Positions 44,341 through 53,821 of a stretch of DNA of 64,000 bases are shown here, one piece after another. The stretch covers positions 4,340,001 through 4,404,000 of the forward strand of contig NZ_CP102512.1 in NCBI RefSeq assembly GCF_024612015.1, in the 5' to 3' direction. Source of the DNA: Streptomyces sp. CA-210063 (GTDB lineage: Bacteria; Actinomycetota; Actinomycetes; Streptomycetales; Streptomycetaceae). The notes under the pieces are model-generated. The model did not search any database. It was not told the DNA's origin and saw only the letters and a list, made by a program, of their open reading frames with translations. The position numbers and the translations under genes were made by a program. Within the stretch, counting starts at the first letter, position 1, and each line of letters begins with the position of its first letter.

Positions 44341-45203
44341 CGTTCCCGGGCTCCTTCGATGGCGCGGGTCACGCGGACCGCGTCGGCGGTGGCGCGGACC
44401 TCGTGCACCCGGACCGCCCAGGCGCCCTGCTGGGCGGCCAGGGCCGACACGGCGGCCGTCGCGGCGTCCCGTTCCCGTGCGGGCGGCGGGGCGCCCTTCG
44501 GGCCCGCCAGGACCCGGCCGAGGAACCTCTTGCGGGAGGCGGCGACCAGCAGGGGGTGGCCGAGGGCGTGCAGCCGGTCGAGGTGGGCGATGAGGGTGAG
44601 GTCGTGCTCGGCGTCCTTGGAGAAGCCGAGGCCCGGGTCGACGATGACGCGGTCCGCGGCGACACCGCCCTCCAGAACGGCCTCCACGCGCGCGTGGAGC
44701 TCGTCCAGCACCTCGGAGACGACGTCCCCGTAGACGCCCCTGACGTTGCCGCCCTCCAGGAAGCCGCGCCAGTGCATCACCACGAAGGGCGCGCCCGCGT
44801 CGGCGACCACCGGGATCATCGCGGGGTCGGCGAGGCCGCCGCTGACGTCGTTGACAAGTGCGGCGCCCGCCGCGAGGGCCTGCTCGGCGACGGAGGCGCG
44901 CATGGTGTCCACGGAGACGGTGACGCCCTCGGAGGCCAGTCCCCGCACGACCGGGATGACCCGCCGGAGTTCCTCCGCCTCGTCGACACGGGTGGCACCG
45001 GGACGGGTCGACTCACCGCCGACGTCCACCAGGTCCGCGCCCTCCCCCACCATGTCCAGGCCGTGCTTGACCGCCACCGTGGTGTCGAACCAGCGTCCGC
45101 CGTCGGAGAACGAGTCCGGGGTGACATTCACGACCCCCATCACCGCACAACGGTCCCACAGGGGCATTCCGGCCACGCGGCCACGCCGGTTCTGCATGCT
45201 CAT
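44337..45203 (-). CDS. folP: Dihydropteroate synthase
   Basis: 288 residues. Condenses 6-hydroxymethyl-pterin pyrophosphate with p-aminobenzoate; the sulfonamide target. Both signatures are present: GVVNVTPDSFSDGG near the N-terminus and LVDVGGESTRPGA, plus VSVDTMRASVA, LVNDVSGG and SRKRFLGR. The ATG lies 6 bases after TAGGCT with no Shine-Dalgarno sequence, so folP probably has its own leaderless promoter although folE is only 58 bases upstream. Confidence 0.95.
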   Translation of the reverse strand: MSMQNRRGRVAGMPLWDRCAVMGVVNVTPDSFSDGGRWFDTTVAVKHGLDMVGEGADLVDVGGESTRPGATRVDEAEELRRVIPVVRGLASEGVTVSVDTMRASVAEQALAAGAALVNDVSGGLADPAMIPVVADAGAPFVVMHWRGFLEGGNVRGVYGDVVSEVLDELHARVEAVLEGGVAADRVIVDPGLGFSKDAEHDLTLIAHLDRLHALGHPLLVAASRKRFLGRVLAGPKGAPPPARERDAATAAVSALAAQQGAWAVRVHEVRATADAVRVTRAIEGARER

Positions 45204-45261
45204 GCGACAAGCCTAGGCCCCGGGAGCGGCGGCGATCGTCCTATCCCGGTGCCGGGGGCGA

Positions 45262-45867
45262 TCAGTGGGCCATGATGAGACTCATCGCCTCGTTGCGGGT
45301 GGCCGCTTCCATGAGCTGGCCGCGCACCGCCGACGTTATGGTCTTCGCGCCGGGCTTGCGGATGCCGCGCATCGACATGCACATGTGTTCGCACTCGACG
45401 ACCACGATCACCCCGCGCGGCTCCAGGATCTCCATCAGCGAGTCGGCGATCTGCGTCGTCATCCGCTCCTGCACCTGCGGGCGCCGGGCGTAGACGTCCA
45501 CGAGCCGCGCCAGCTTCGACAGACCGGTGATCTTGCCGCTGGCGGACGGGATGTACCCGACATGGGCCACCCCCCGGAACGGCACCAGATGGTGCTCACA
45601 GGTCGAGTACACCTCGATGTCCTTGACCAGCACCATCTCGTCGTGCCCGAGGTCGAAGGTCGTCGTCAGCACGTCCTCCGGCTGCTGCCACAGCCCCGCG
45701 AAGATCTCCTTGTACGCCCGCGCCACCCGCGCCGGCGTCTCCCTGAGCCCCTCCCGGTCGGGGTCCTCACCGACCGCGATCAGCAGTTCACGCACGGCGT
45801 TCTCGGCACGCTTCTCATCGAACTCGCCGATGGTGCCCTCGCCGTCCAGCGTCACGGGGTCGGTCAT
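45262..45867 (-). CDS. folE: GTP cyclohydrolase I
   Basis: 201 residues. First step of folate synthesis, GTP to dihydroneopterin triphosphate. It has the zinc ligands and active site in [20 protein letters not shown], the [16 protein letters not shown] segment and [17 protein letters not shown] with the third zinc Cys. Length and motifs are standard for the type IA enzyme. AGGAG lies upstream of the ATG. It starts the leftward folate cluster, just downstream of ftsH. Confidence 0.95.
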   Translation of the reverse strand: MTDPVTLDGEGTIGEFDEKRAENAVRELLIAVGEDPDREGLRETPARVARAYKEIFAGLWQQPEDVLTTTFDLGHDEMVLVKDIEVYSTCEHHLVPFRGVAHVGYIPSASGKITGLSKLARLVDVYARRPQVQERMTTQIADSLMEILEPRGVIVVVECEHMCMSMRGIRKPGAKTITSAVRGQLMEAATRNEAMSLIMAH

Positions 45868-45933
45868 GTGGTGCCTCGCTCCTGAGCGTGTGACGCATAC
45901 GGGCTACGCGTCTCATGTTTCGGCCATACGAAA

Positions 45934-45973
45934 ATGCCGCGCCCCCCAGGCTAAAACCAGGGGGGCGCGGCAT
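45934..45973 (-). terminator. Terminator of ftsH
   Basis: ATGCCGCGCCCCCC and GGGGGGCGCGGCAT are exact 14-bp complements around an A-rich 12-base loop, between the ftsH stop and the folE start. Confidence 0.85.
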
Positions 45974-46051
45974 CCATTCGGGTCCGGATGAGGCGGCGGG
46001 CCAGAAGCGGGGCTTCCGGCCGGTGGCCGGTTCTCACCGGTGGAGCGTCAG

Positions 46052-48067
46052 CTAGCTCTCCGGACTCTCCTCCGGGGTCGCCTCGACCGTCGCCTTGGTG
46101 GTGATCGCCGGCGTCGCGCCATTGGCGCCGTTCGTCAGTGCGAGCTCCCTGGGGGAGAGCACCGGCGGACGGGTGGAGGGGGTGCGGCGGGAGGAGCCGG
46201 TCCAGGCGGGCCGGGGCGGACGCTTGACGATGGGGGCGAAGATCTCGGCGATCTGCTCCTTGCCCAGCGTCTCCTTCTCCAGCAGCTGAAGCACCAGGTT
46301 GTCGAGGACGTCGCGGTTCTCGACCAGGATCTCCCAGGCCTCGTTGTGCGCGTTCTCGATGAGCTTCTTGACCTCTTCGTCGACCAGCGCGGCGACCTCT
46401 TCCGAGTAGTCGCGCTGGTGAGCCATCTCACGTCCGAGGAACGGCTCCGTGTTGTCGCCGCCGAACTTGATGGCACCGAGACGCTCGGTCATGCCGTACT
46501 GCGTGACCATCGCGCGGGCCAGGCTGGTGGCCTTCTCGATGTCGTTCGCGGCGCCGGTGGTCGGGTCGTGGAAGACCAGTTCCTCCGCCGCGCGGCCGCC
46601 CATCATGTACCCGAGCTGGTCGAGCATCTCGTTGCGGGTCGTCGAGTACTTGTCCTCGTCCGGCAGGACCATCGTGTAGCCGAGGGCGCGGCCCCGGGAC
46701 AGGATGGTGATCTTGTGGACCGGGTCGGAGTTCGGTGAGGCCGCCGCGACCAGGGCGTGCCCGCCCTCGTGGTACGCGGTGATCTTCTTCTCCTTGTCCG
46801 ACATGATCCGGGTCCGCTTCTGCGGTCCCGCGATCACACGGTCGATCGCCTCGTCCAGCATGTGGTTGTCGATCAGCTTCCTGTCGCTGCGGGCCGTCAG
46901 GAGCGCGGCCTCGTTCAGGACGTTGGACAGATCGGCACCCGTCATACCGGGGGTGCGGCGGGCGACAGCCCCGAGGTCGACGTCGGGCGCGACCGGCTTG
47001 CCCTTCTGGTGGACCTTGAGGATCTCCAGACGGCCCTGCATGTCCGGGCGGTCGACGGCGATCTGCCGGTCGAAGCGGCCCGGGCGCAGCAGCGCCGGGT
47101 CGAGGATGTCCGGGCGGTTCGTCGCGGCGATGAGGATCACGCCGCCCTTGACGTCGAAGCCGTCCATCTCGACGAGCAGCTGGTTCAGCGTCTGCTCGCG
47201 CTCGTCGTGACCACCGCCGAGGCCGGCGCCGCGGTGGCGGCCGACCGCGTCGATCTCGTCGACGAAGACGATCGCCGGGGCGTTCGCCTTGGCCTGCTCG
47301 AACAGGTCACGGACCCGGGAGGCACCGACACCGACGAACATCTCGACGAAGTCGGAACCGGAGATCGAGTAGAAGGGGACGCCCGCCTCGCCGGCGACGG
47401 CGCGCGCCAGCAGCGTCTTGCCCGTACCGGGCGGGCCGTAGAGCAGCACACCCTTGGGGATCTTGGCGCCCACGGCCTGGAACTTGGCGGGCTCCTGCAG
47501 GAACTCCTTGATCTCGTGGAGCTCCTCGACGGCCTCGTCGGCGCCCGCGACGTCCGAGAACGTCGTCTTCGGGGTGTCCTTGGTGATGAGCTTGGCCTTG
47601 GACTTCCCGAAGTTCATGACCCGGGAGCCGCCGCCCTGCATCTGGTTCATCAGGAACAGGAAGACGACCACGATGAGGACGAAGGGGAGCAGAGACAGCA
47701 GGATGCCGACGAAAGCGTTCTGCTTGGTCGGGGAGACCGTGTAGCCGTCGGGGATCTGCTTGTTCTGGAACTTGTCCTGCAGGGTGTTGGCCAGGGTCAC
47801 ACCCTGGTCGCCGATGTAGCTCGCCTGAATCTTCGAGCTGCCCTCGATCTTCTGCCCGTCCTTGAGCTGAACCTTGAGGATCTGCTCTTCGCCGGTGGTC
47901 AACTTGGCCTCTTGGACCTTGTTGTCATTGATCGCCTGGACGACCTGGCCCGTGTCCACCGTCTTGTAGCCGCCGGACGAGCCGACGACCTGCATCAACA
48001 CGACCACGGCAAGGACGGCCAGCACGATCCACATGACTGGCCCACGGAAGTATCGCTTCACGTCCAT
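46052..48067 (-). CDS. ftsH: ATP-dependent zinc metalloprotease FtsH
   Basis: 671 residues. Two transmembrane helices (about 10-28 and 119-140) flank an extracytoplasmic domain. The AAA+ module has Walker A GPPGTGKT (211-218), Walker [12 protein letters not shown] and an SRH with RPGRFDRQ; the protease domain has the zinc motif HEGGH (433-437). A disordered tail ends the protein. It degrades misfolded membrane proteins and regulatory substrates. ATG 48067 gives the usual [10 protein letters not shown] start; ATG 48103 upstream is an alternative, as neither has a well-spaced Shine-Dalgarno sequence. Confidence 0.95.
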   Translation of the reverse strand: MDVKRYFRGPVMWIVLAVLAVVVLMQVVGSSGGYKTVDTGQVVQAINDNKVQEAKLTTGEEQILKVQLKDGQKIEGSSKIQASYIGDQGVTLANTLQDKFQNKQIPDGYTVSPTKQNAFVGILLSLLPFVLIVVVFLFLMNQMQGGGSRVMNFGKSKAKLITKDTPKTTFSDVAGADEAVEELHEIKEFLQEPAKFQAVGAKIPKGVLLYGPPGTGKTLLARAVAGEAGVPFYSISGSDFVEMFVGVGASRVRDLFEQAKANAPAIVFVDEIDAVGRHRGAGLGGGHDEREQTLNQLLVEMDGFDVKGGVILIAATNRPDILDPALLRPGRFDRQIAVDRPDMQGRLEILKVHQKGKPVAPDVDLGAVARRTPGMTGADLSNVLNEAALLTARSDRKLIDNHMLDEAIDRVIAGPQKRTRIMSDKEKKITAYHEGGHALVAAASPNSDPVHKITILSRGRALGYTMVLPDEDKYSTTRNEMLDQLGYMMGGRAAEELVFHDPTTGAANDIEKATSLARAMVTQYGMTERLGAIKFGGDNTEPFLGREMAHQRDYSEEVAALVDEEVKKLIENAHNEAWEILVENRDVLDNLVLQLLEKETLGKEQIAEIFAPIVKRPPRPAWTGSSRRTPSTRPPVLSPRELALTNGANGATPAITTKATVEATPEESPES

Positions 48068-48245
48068 CCATACGGAGCGGTGCCGCCCCGTCCCTCCTGC
48101 CATAGTGAGTTTGATAAAAGACTGTTCTTCGGACGGTACCCCAGCATTGTCACCACAAGCCGCAGGGGACCGATGGCAATACCGTCCACGCATGCTCCAA
48201 CGGCGCGAAACCCGCTGGGGTTCCCGAGCGTCTTACAAAGGTGGT

Positions 48246-48806
48246 TCAGCCACCGTAGACGTGGGGCGCGAGCGTACCGACGAACGGGAGGTTGCGGTAC
48301 TTCTCGGCGTAGTCGAGGCCGTAGCCCACGACGAACTCGTTGGGGATGTCGAAGCCGACCCACTCCACGTCGAGGGAGACCTTGGCGGCGTCGGGCTTGC
48401 GCAGCAGGGTGCAGATCTTCAGGGACTCGGGCTCGCGGGAGCCGAGGTTGGAGATCAGCCAGGACAGGGTCAGGCCCGAGTCGATGATGTCCTCGACGAT
48501 CAGGACGTGCTTGCCCTTGATGTCGGTGTCGAGGTCCTTGAGGATCCGCACGACGCCGGAGGACTGGGTGCCCGCGCCGTAGGAGGACACGGCCATCCAG
48601 TCCATGGTGACCGGGGTGGACAGCGCCCGGGCGAGGTCCGCCATGACCATCACCGCGCCCTTGAGGACTCCGACGATGAGCAGGTCCTTGCCCGTGTACT
48701 CCGTGTCGATCTTCGCGGCCAGCTCGACCAGCTTCGCGTCGATCTCTTCCTTGGTGATGAGCACCTCTTTGAGGTCGGCACCCATGTCTTTCGCGTCCAC
48801 CCGCAT
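48246..48806 (-). CDS. hpt: Hypoxanthine phosphoribosyltransferase
   Basis: 186 residues. Purine salvage of hypoxanthine and guanine with PRPP. The PRPP-binding motif [14 protein letters not shown] (101-114), the early [19 protein letters not shown] and the flexible-loop [12 protein letters not shown] are typical. The ATG is preceded immediately by an in-frame GTG, and either could be used. It is leftward after tilS (90-base gap) and before ftsH, the common tilS-hpt-ftsH order. Confidence 0.93.
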   Translation of the reverse strand: MRVDAKDMGADLKEVLITKEEIDAKLVELAAKIDTEYTGKDLLIVGVLKGAVMVMADLARALSTPVTMDWMAVSSYGAGTQSSGVVRILKDLDTDIKGKHVLIVEDIIDSGLTLSWLISNLGSREPESLKICTLLRKPDAAKVSLDVEWVGFDIPNEFVVGYGLDYAEKYRNLPFVGTLAPHVYGG

Positions 48807-48896
48807 CACTTTCGGTCGGTCGTCCCGGGGCCGCTCCCGGACGCCCGTCCCGCGAGGGGCCCAGGGCCCGTGTGAGGGGCCCGTCGGCGTCCGGTT

Positions 48897-49985
48897 TCAG
48901 CCTTGCCGAATCACCAGTCTGCCACCCTGGCGCTGGGCGACGACGCGGCCGGGGAGATTGATGGCCCCCTGGCCTCGCCAGCCGGTGATGAGACGGTCGA
49001 CCTCCTCGATGTGCCGGGCGAAGAGGGAACCCGCCGGAGCACCGGCCTCGATGGCGGCGCGGCGCAGGATGCGGCGGCGTACGGCGGGCGGCAGGGCGTA
49101 GAGCTTCGCGCACTCCAGCAGGCCCGCGGCGTCACGGACGGCAGGTTCGGCCTGGCGGGCCCAGGTGTCGAGGGCGTCGGCGTCGTCCCGGGAGAGCCGG
49201 GCGGTACGGGCGAGGGCCTCGACGACGCCCTTGCCGAGCGCCTTCTCCAGGGCGGGCAGGCCCTCGTGGCGGAGCCTGGACCGTGTGTAGGCCGGGTCGG
49301 CGTTGTGAGGATCGTCCCAGACGGGGAGGGACTGGGCCATGCAGGCCTTGCGGGCGGTCTGGCGGTCGAGCCCGAGGAAGGGCCGGCGGTAGCGGCCGTC
49401 GGCCCCCGAGACCGCGGCCATACCGGACAGGGAGCGGATGCCGGAGCCGCGGGCGAGACCGAGCAGGACGGTTTCGGCTTGGTCGTCGCGGGTGTGGCCG
49501 AGCAGGACGGCGAGGGCGCCGTGGCGCTCCAGGGCGGCGTCCAGGGCGGCGTAGCGGGCGTCGCGGGCGGCCGCCTCGGGGCCGCCGTCGCGGCCGACGG
49601 TGACGGCGACGGACTCGGCCGGGTCGAGGCCGAGTTCCCGAAGGCGCAGCACGACTTCGTCGGCGCGCAGGTCGGAGCCCGGCTGCAGTCCGTGGTCGAC
49701 GGTGATGCCGCCGGCCCGGATGCCGAGCTTGGGCGCCTCGAAGGCGAGGGCGGAGGCGAGCGCCATGGAGTCGGCGCCGCCGGAGCACGCCACGAGCACG
49801 AGCGGCGGCTCGTGTACGGCCGTGGAGGGGGCGGGCGCCGGTCGTGCGCCCGTCCCGGACGGCGCACCGGGGGTCGCGCGGGCGGGCGCGTGAACGGTGG
49901 TGTTCGTGCGGTGTTCGGTGAGGAGGTCGTGGAGTACGCGGCGGACCGCCAGGCGTATCGCCGCGACCGCGGGGTGGGGACCCAT
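48897..49985 (-). CDS. tilS: tRNA(Ile)-lysidine synthase
   Basis: 362 residues. Converts the wobble C of tRNA-Ile(CAU) to lysidine. The N-type ATP pyrophosphatase loop [12 protein letters not shown] (67-78), [10 protein letters not shown] and [14 protein letters not shown] are present, followed by a C-terminal TilS helical region ([20 protein letters not shown]). A 30-residue Ala/Pro-rich insertion (about 32-60) precedes the catalytic loop. AAGGGA lies about 7 bases before the ATG. Confidence 0.93.
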   Translation of the reverse strand: MGPHPAVAAIRLAVRRVLHDLLTEHRTNTTVHAPARATPGAPSGTGARPAPAPSTAVHEPPLVLVACSGGADSMALASALAFEAPKLGIRAGGITVDHGLQPGSDLRADEVVLRLRELGLDPAESVAVTVGRDGGPEAAARDARYAALDAALERHGALAVLLGHTRDDQAETVLLGLARGSGIRSLSGMAAVSGADGRYRRPFLGLDRQTARKACMAQSLPVWDDPHNADPAYTRSRLRHEGLPALEKALGKGVVEALARTARLSRDDADALDTWARQAEPAVRDAAGLLECAKLYALPPAVRRRILRRAAIEAGAPAGSLFARHIEEVDRLITGWRGQGAINLPGRVVAQRQGGRLVIRQG

Positions 49986-50176
49986 GTCCGGTTCCCTTCA
50001 TGAAATTGTCGGGGGGTGAGCCCGAGTTCGGTCACTCAGAGTGTGTAGATGGTGACAGAACCGGGCCGTTCCCCGAGCATTGCACGCCTACCCCTCGCTC
50101 ACGGTCCCTCGGACGGGTGATTGGAGGGGCGTTTGCCTGCCGAAGGCCGGATTCGTTCACCACGCTCACGCACGGC

Positions 50177-51301
50177 TCACGACTCCGCCTTGCGATGCAC
50201 CCGCGCGACCCAGTCCGCCGGTTTGGCGATCTCCGCCTTGGTCGGCAGGGTGTTCGGAGAGGTCCACACCCGGTTGAAACCGTCCATGCCGACCTGTTCG
50301 ACGACCGCCCGTACGAACCGCTCGCCGTCCTTGTACTGCCTGAGCTTGGCATCCAGACCCAGCAGCTTGCGCAGGGCCTGGTCCAGGCGGGAGGCCCCCT
50401 TCGCGCGTCGCTGCTGGAACTTCTCGCGGATCTCGGCGACCGAGGGCACGACCGCCGGACCGACCCCGTCCATCACGAAGTCGGCGTGGCCCTCCAGGAG
50501 GGACATGACGGCGGTCAGCCGGCCGAGGATCTCGCGCTGGGCGGGGGTCTGCACCAACTCCACGATCGAGTGACCGTCGTCGCCGACCTCTCCCTCGGGG
50601 CGGCCACCCGCGAGTGACTGGGCGGCCTCCCTGATGCGCTCCAGGAAGGTCGTGGGGTCGACCTCGGTCTCCCCCAGGAACGACTGGATTTCACCCTCCA
50701 GGTGGTCCCGCAGCCAGGGGACCGCCGTGAACTGCGTCCGGTGCGTCTCCTCGTGCAGACACACCCAGAGGCGGAAGTCGTGGGGCTGTACGTCGAGTTC
50801 GCGCTCCACGTGCACGATGTTCGGCGCGACGAGCAGCAGCCGGCCGCCGCCGTTCTCGCCCGCCGGGAGCTCGCGGGTCGCCGGGGCGAACGTCTCGTAC
50901 TGGCCGAGGACCCGGGAGGCGAGGAACGACAGGAGCATGCCCAGCTCCACGCCGGTGACCTTGCCGCCGACCGCGCCCAGTACGGCACCGCCCGGCGTGT
51001 TGCTGCGACGTTCCTGCATCTTGTCCAGCAGCGGCTTCAGCAGCTCCCGGAAGCCTGCGACGTTCGCCCGGACCCAGCCCGGGCGGTCCACCACGAGGAT
51101 GGGGGTGTCGTCGCCCGTGTCGGGCAGCATCCGTGTGAAGGCGCGGACGTGCTCCTCCGACGCCTTCGCGTGTCGGCGGAGCTCGGCGACGATGGCCCTG
51201 GCCTCGTCGCGGCTCACCTCGGGGCCCGGCCGCACGAGCCGGGTCGCGGTCGCCACCGCGAGATTCCAGTCGACCATCTCGGCACCACCGATACGAGTCA
51301 T
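50177..51301 (-). CDS. Zinc-dependent metalloprotease family protein (DUF2342)
   Basis: 374 residues. It has a HEETH motif (183-187, WVCLHEETHRTQF) that fits HExxH, followed by PWLRDHLEGEIQ, and a later conserved LEGHADFVMDGVG that likely supplies the third zinc ligand or Glu. No signal peptide. Actinobacterial members are annotated as zinc-dependent metalloproteases or coenzyme F420 biosynthesis-associated proteins; the true role is unproven. The ATG is 7 bases after TACGGT with no Shine-Dalgarno sequence. It is upstream of tilS but 191 bases away. Confidence 0.8.
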   Translation of the reverse strand: MTRIGGAEMVDWNLAVATATRLVRPGPEVSRDEARAIVAELRRHAKASEEHVRAFTRMLPDTGDDTPILVVDRPGWVRANVAGFRELLKPLLDKMQERRSNTPGGAVLGAVGGKVTGVELGMLLSFLASRVLGQYETFAPATRELPAGENGGGRLLLVAPNIVHVERELDVQPHDFRLWVCLHEETHRTQFTAVPWLRDHLEGEIQSFLGETEVDPTTFLERIREAAQSLAGGRPEGEVGDDGHSIVELVQTPAQREILGRLTAVMSLLEGHADFVMDGVGPAVVPSVAEIREKFQQRRAKGASRLDQALRKLLGLDAKLRQYKDGERFVRAVVEQVGMDGFNRVWTSPNTLPTKAEIAKPADWVARVHRKAES

Positions 51302-51379
51302 GTTGTCAACCGTACGTGAGCGCTGCCGCTTGGGGCAGGCCACGAAGGTGGGGGGTGGTACCGGTCGCGCTTCGAGTGC

Positions 51380-51449
51380 GGGTGCGTCGTGGTTGCTCGC
51401 GCAGTTCCCCGCGCCCCTGAAAAGCATGGGGCTGCGCCCCTGCTTTTCC
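51380..51449 (-). terminator. Hairpin repeat (family A half copy) ending the carboxypeptidase gene
   Basis: Contains the arm CGCGCAGTTCCCCGCGCCCC followed by GAAAAGCA/TGCTTTTC (51419-51448) with an inner GGGG/CCCC pair. It lies 3' of the leftward D-Ala-D-Ala carboxypeptidase gene. Confidence 0.65.
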
Positions 51450-51457
51450 CCCGGAGG

Positions 51458-53098
51458 TCAGCGGCAGCCGCACGTGGCCAAGGCTGAGGCTGCTGTGTCC
51501 AGAGCCGATTGGGCTGCTGCTTTGTCGGTGGTGTCCATGGCCAGGAAGGCGAAGGACAACAGGCGGCCGTCGGCGTCCACGACCGTGCCGGCGAGGGTGT
51601 TGACGCCGGTCAGGGTGCCTGTCTTGGCGCGTACGACACCGGTACCGGCGGCCTCCGGGGTGTAGCGGGAGCTGAGGGTGCCGGTGAAGCCGGCGATGGG
51701 GAGGCCGGTGAGGACGGGGCGGAGTTCGGGGTGGGAGGGGGCGGCGGACTCGGCCAGGAGGGTGGTGAGGAGGGCGGGGGTCAGTTCGTTGCCCCGGCTG
51801 AGGCCGCTGCCGTCGGCGAACTCGACGCCTTCGAGAGGGAGTTCGAGTTTCTTCAGTTCCTTCTTGATGGCCGCCGCGCCGCCGTCGAAGCTCGTCTGCT
51901 CGCCCGTCGCGAGGGCGACCTGGCGGGCCAGGGCCTCGGCGATGTCGTTGTCGCTGTTGGTGAGCATGCGCTCGACCAGGGTGGAGAGGGGCGCGGAGGA
52001 GACGGCCGCGAGATCCTCGGCGTTCTTCGTGGCCTCGGCGGAGCCCTCGGTCCTCGTCGTGACGCCCCGTTCCTCCAGGAGGTCCGCGAACTTCGCGGTC
52101 GCGTCCGCCGCCGGGTCCTCGCTGCGCTTCGCCGTGCCGCTGGACGAGTCGTTCAGGCGGGCCTCGTCGACCATGAGGGCGGTGACGGGGGCGAGGTTGT
52201 CGTTCTCACCGATGGAGTGCATCACCGGGCCCTCGTAGAGGGAGGCGTCGTAGGTGAGGGTGATCTCCTTCAGGTGACGCTCGGCGAGGGCGGCGGCCGT
52301 CTCGTCGGCGAGGGTGCGCAGGCTCGCGTACCCGCCCGTGTCCTTGTGGGCGGTGAGGGTGGGGTCGCCGCCGCCGACGAGGACGACCTCGGCGGAACCG
52401 GGCTCCAGGACCGTACGGGTCTCGATGCGGTGGTCGGCGCCGGCCGCCGAGAGGGCCGCGGCGGCCGTGGCGATCTTGGTGGTGGAGGCGGGGGTCAGCG
52501 CGTCGTCCGCGTTCTGGCCGTAGAGCTGCTCGCCGGTCTCGACGTCGACGACGGCGGCCGCGCGGCGGGGGCCCAGGACGGAGGAGTTCAGGAACGGGTC
52601 GAGGACGGCGGCCAGGGCACCGGACTCGGGCGCGGAGCCCGCCCCTGCGGCGCCGCCGAGGCCGGCGAGGACGGAGGGGGCGCTGGGCGCGGGTTTGGGC
52701 GCCCCCGCCGCCGTACCGGACGACGTACCGGAATTACGTCCGTGATCTGCGCCACCCTCGCCACCGCGCGATGCCGCCCAGTCGCGCTCGGCCGTACGCT
52801 GACCGGTGGAGTCCCAGGGTCCGGCGGCGGCCACCGCCCCGGCCGAGAGCACCAGCCCCAGGGTGGCCGCGCCCGCGGTGAGCTGGAGGGTCGTGAGCTT
52901 CTTCGTGTTCCTCGTGAGCTGCGAAGAGCGTGCCGTGATGGCGCTCGTGACGCGTACGACACCGGGTTTCACCACCTGTGCGACGCGCGCGACGCCGGGT
53001 TTCACGGCGTGCGTGACGCGCGCGATCCCCGGTTTCACGGCGCGCGCGACCCGCACCACACGCGGTCTCGCGGCCCGCCAGACCTTCGGCTCCCGCAC
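51458..53098 (-). CDS. dacB: D-alanyl-D-alanine carboxypeptidase/endopeptidase (PBP4, DacB type)
   Basis: 546 residues. A basic cytoplasmic N-terminus with three 11-residue repeats of the VKPGxARVxxA type (about 20-52) leads to a signal anchor (about 73-92) and a disordered linker. The PBP4 catalytic domain has SxxK as STTK (about Ser205), a SDN motif (TNSDNDIAEAL) and KTG (VRAKTGTLTG). It trims peptidoglycan stem peptides outside the membrane. The GTG at 53098 has GGGG 10 bases upstream; an in-frame GTG at 53143 would add 15 residues. It is divergent from ppa. Confidence 0.92.
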   Translation of the reverse strand: MREPKVWRAARPRVVRVARAVKPGIARVTHAVKPGVARVAQVVKPGVVRVTSAITARSSQLTRNTKKLTTLQLTAGAATLGLVLSAGAVAAAGPWDSTGQRTAERDWAASRGGEGGADHGRNSGTSSGTAAGAPKPAPSAPSVLAGLGGAAGAGSAPESGALAAVLDPFLNSSVLGPRRAAAVVDVETGEQLYGQNADDALTPASTTKIATAAAALSAAGADHRIETRTVLEPGSAEVVLVGGGDPTLTAHKDTGGYASLRTLADETAAALAERHLKEITLTYDASLYEGPVMHSIGENDNLAPVTALMVDEARLNDSSSGTAKRSEDPAADATAKFADLLEERGVTTRTEGSAEATKNAEDLAAVSSAPLSTLVERMLTNSDNDIAEALARQVALATGEQTSFDGGAAAIKKELKKLELPLEGVEFADGSGLSRGNELTPALLTTLLAESAAPSHPELRPVLTGLPIAGFTGTLSSRYTPEAAGTGVVRAKTGTLTGVNTLAGTVVDADGRLLSFAFLAMDTTDKAAAQSALDTAASALATCGCR

Positions 53099-53184
53099 GA
53101 CCAACCAGCCCCTTTCGCGATCACACACCGGCGTGAGGGACACTTAACCACCAGAACTATGTGTTGATCATGGAGGAGCCACCG

Positions 53185-53676
53185 GTGGAGTTCGACGTCA
53201 CGATCGAGATTCCGAAGGGTTCGCGGAACAAGTACGAGGTGGACCACGAGACCGGTCGGATCCGCCTGGACCGTCGACTCTTCACCTCGACCGCCTACCC
53301 GACCGACTACGGCTTCGTCGAGAACACTCTCGGCGAGGACGGCGACCCGCTGGACGCGCTGGTCATCCTGGACGAGCCGACCTTCCCGGGCTGCCTCATC
53401 AAGTGCCGTGCGATCGGCATGTTCCGGATGACGGACGAGGCCGGCGGCGACGACAAGCTGCTGTGTGTCCCGGCGACCGACCCGCGGGTGGAGCACCTGC
53501 GTGACATCCACCACGTGTCGGAGTTCGACCGCCTGGAGATCCAGCACTTCTTCGAGGTCTACAAGGACCTGGAGCCCGGCAAGTCCGTCGAGGGCGCCGA
53601 CTGGGTCGGCCGCACCGAGGCCGAGGCCGAGGTCGAGAAGTCGTACCTGCGCTTCAAGGAGCAGGGCGGTCACTGA
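53185..53676 (+). CDS. ppa: Inorganic pyrophosphatase (family I)
   Basis: 163 residues. Hydrolyses PPi to two phosphates, pulling biosynthetic reactions forward. It has [40 protein letters not shown] with the metal-binding Asp residues, and [16 protein letters not shown] 53185 follows GGAGGA with 7-base spacing and gives the standard N-terminus; an upstream ATG at 53170 is possible. It is monocistronic with a strong terminator. Confidence 0.95.
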   Translation: MEFDVTIEIPKGSRNKYEVDHETGRIRLDRRLFTSTAYPTDYGFVENTLGEDGDPLDALVILDEPTFPGCLIKCRAIGMFRMTDEAGGDDKLLCVPATDPRVEHLRDIHHVSEFDRLEIQHFFEVYKDLEPGKSVEGADWVGRTEAEAEVEKSYLRFKEQGGH

Positions 53677-53704
53677 CCTCCCCGGCTTTCTTGCCGACTG
53701 TTTC

Positions 53705-53751
53705 CGCGAACGGGCCGCGTGCCCCCTTGAGGGGTGCGTGGCCCGTTCGCG
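53705..53751 (+). terminator. Terminator of ppa
   Basis: CGCGAACGGGCC and GGCCCGTTCGCG form a perfect 12-bp outer stem, with an inner CCCC/GGGG pair, about 30 bases after the stop. Confidence 0.85.
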
Positions 53752-53821
53752 TATCAGTGCGTGCCGGTGCGCATACTGAGGCGTACCGGAGGTGTCGTTC
53801 AGGGAGCGCGGCGGAGTGGGA

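Noticed and set aside
48103..48193. N-terminal extension of FtsH
   Set aside because: The family starts at [10 protein letters not shown]. The extra residues include no conserved motif, although ATG 48103 cannot be fully excluded.
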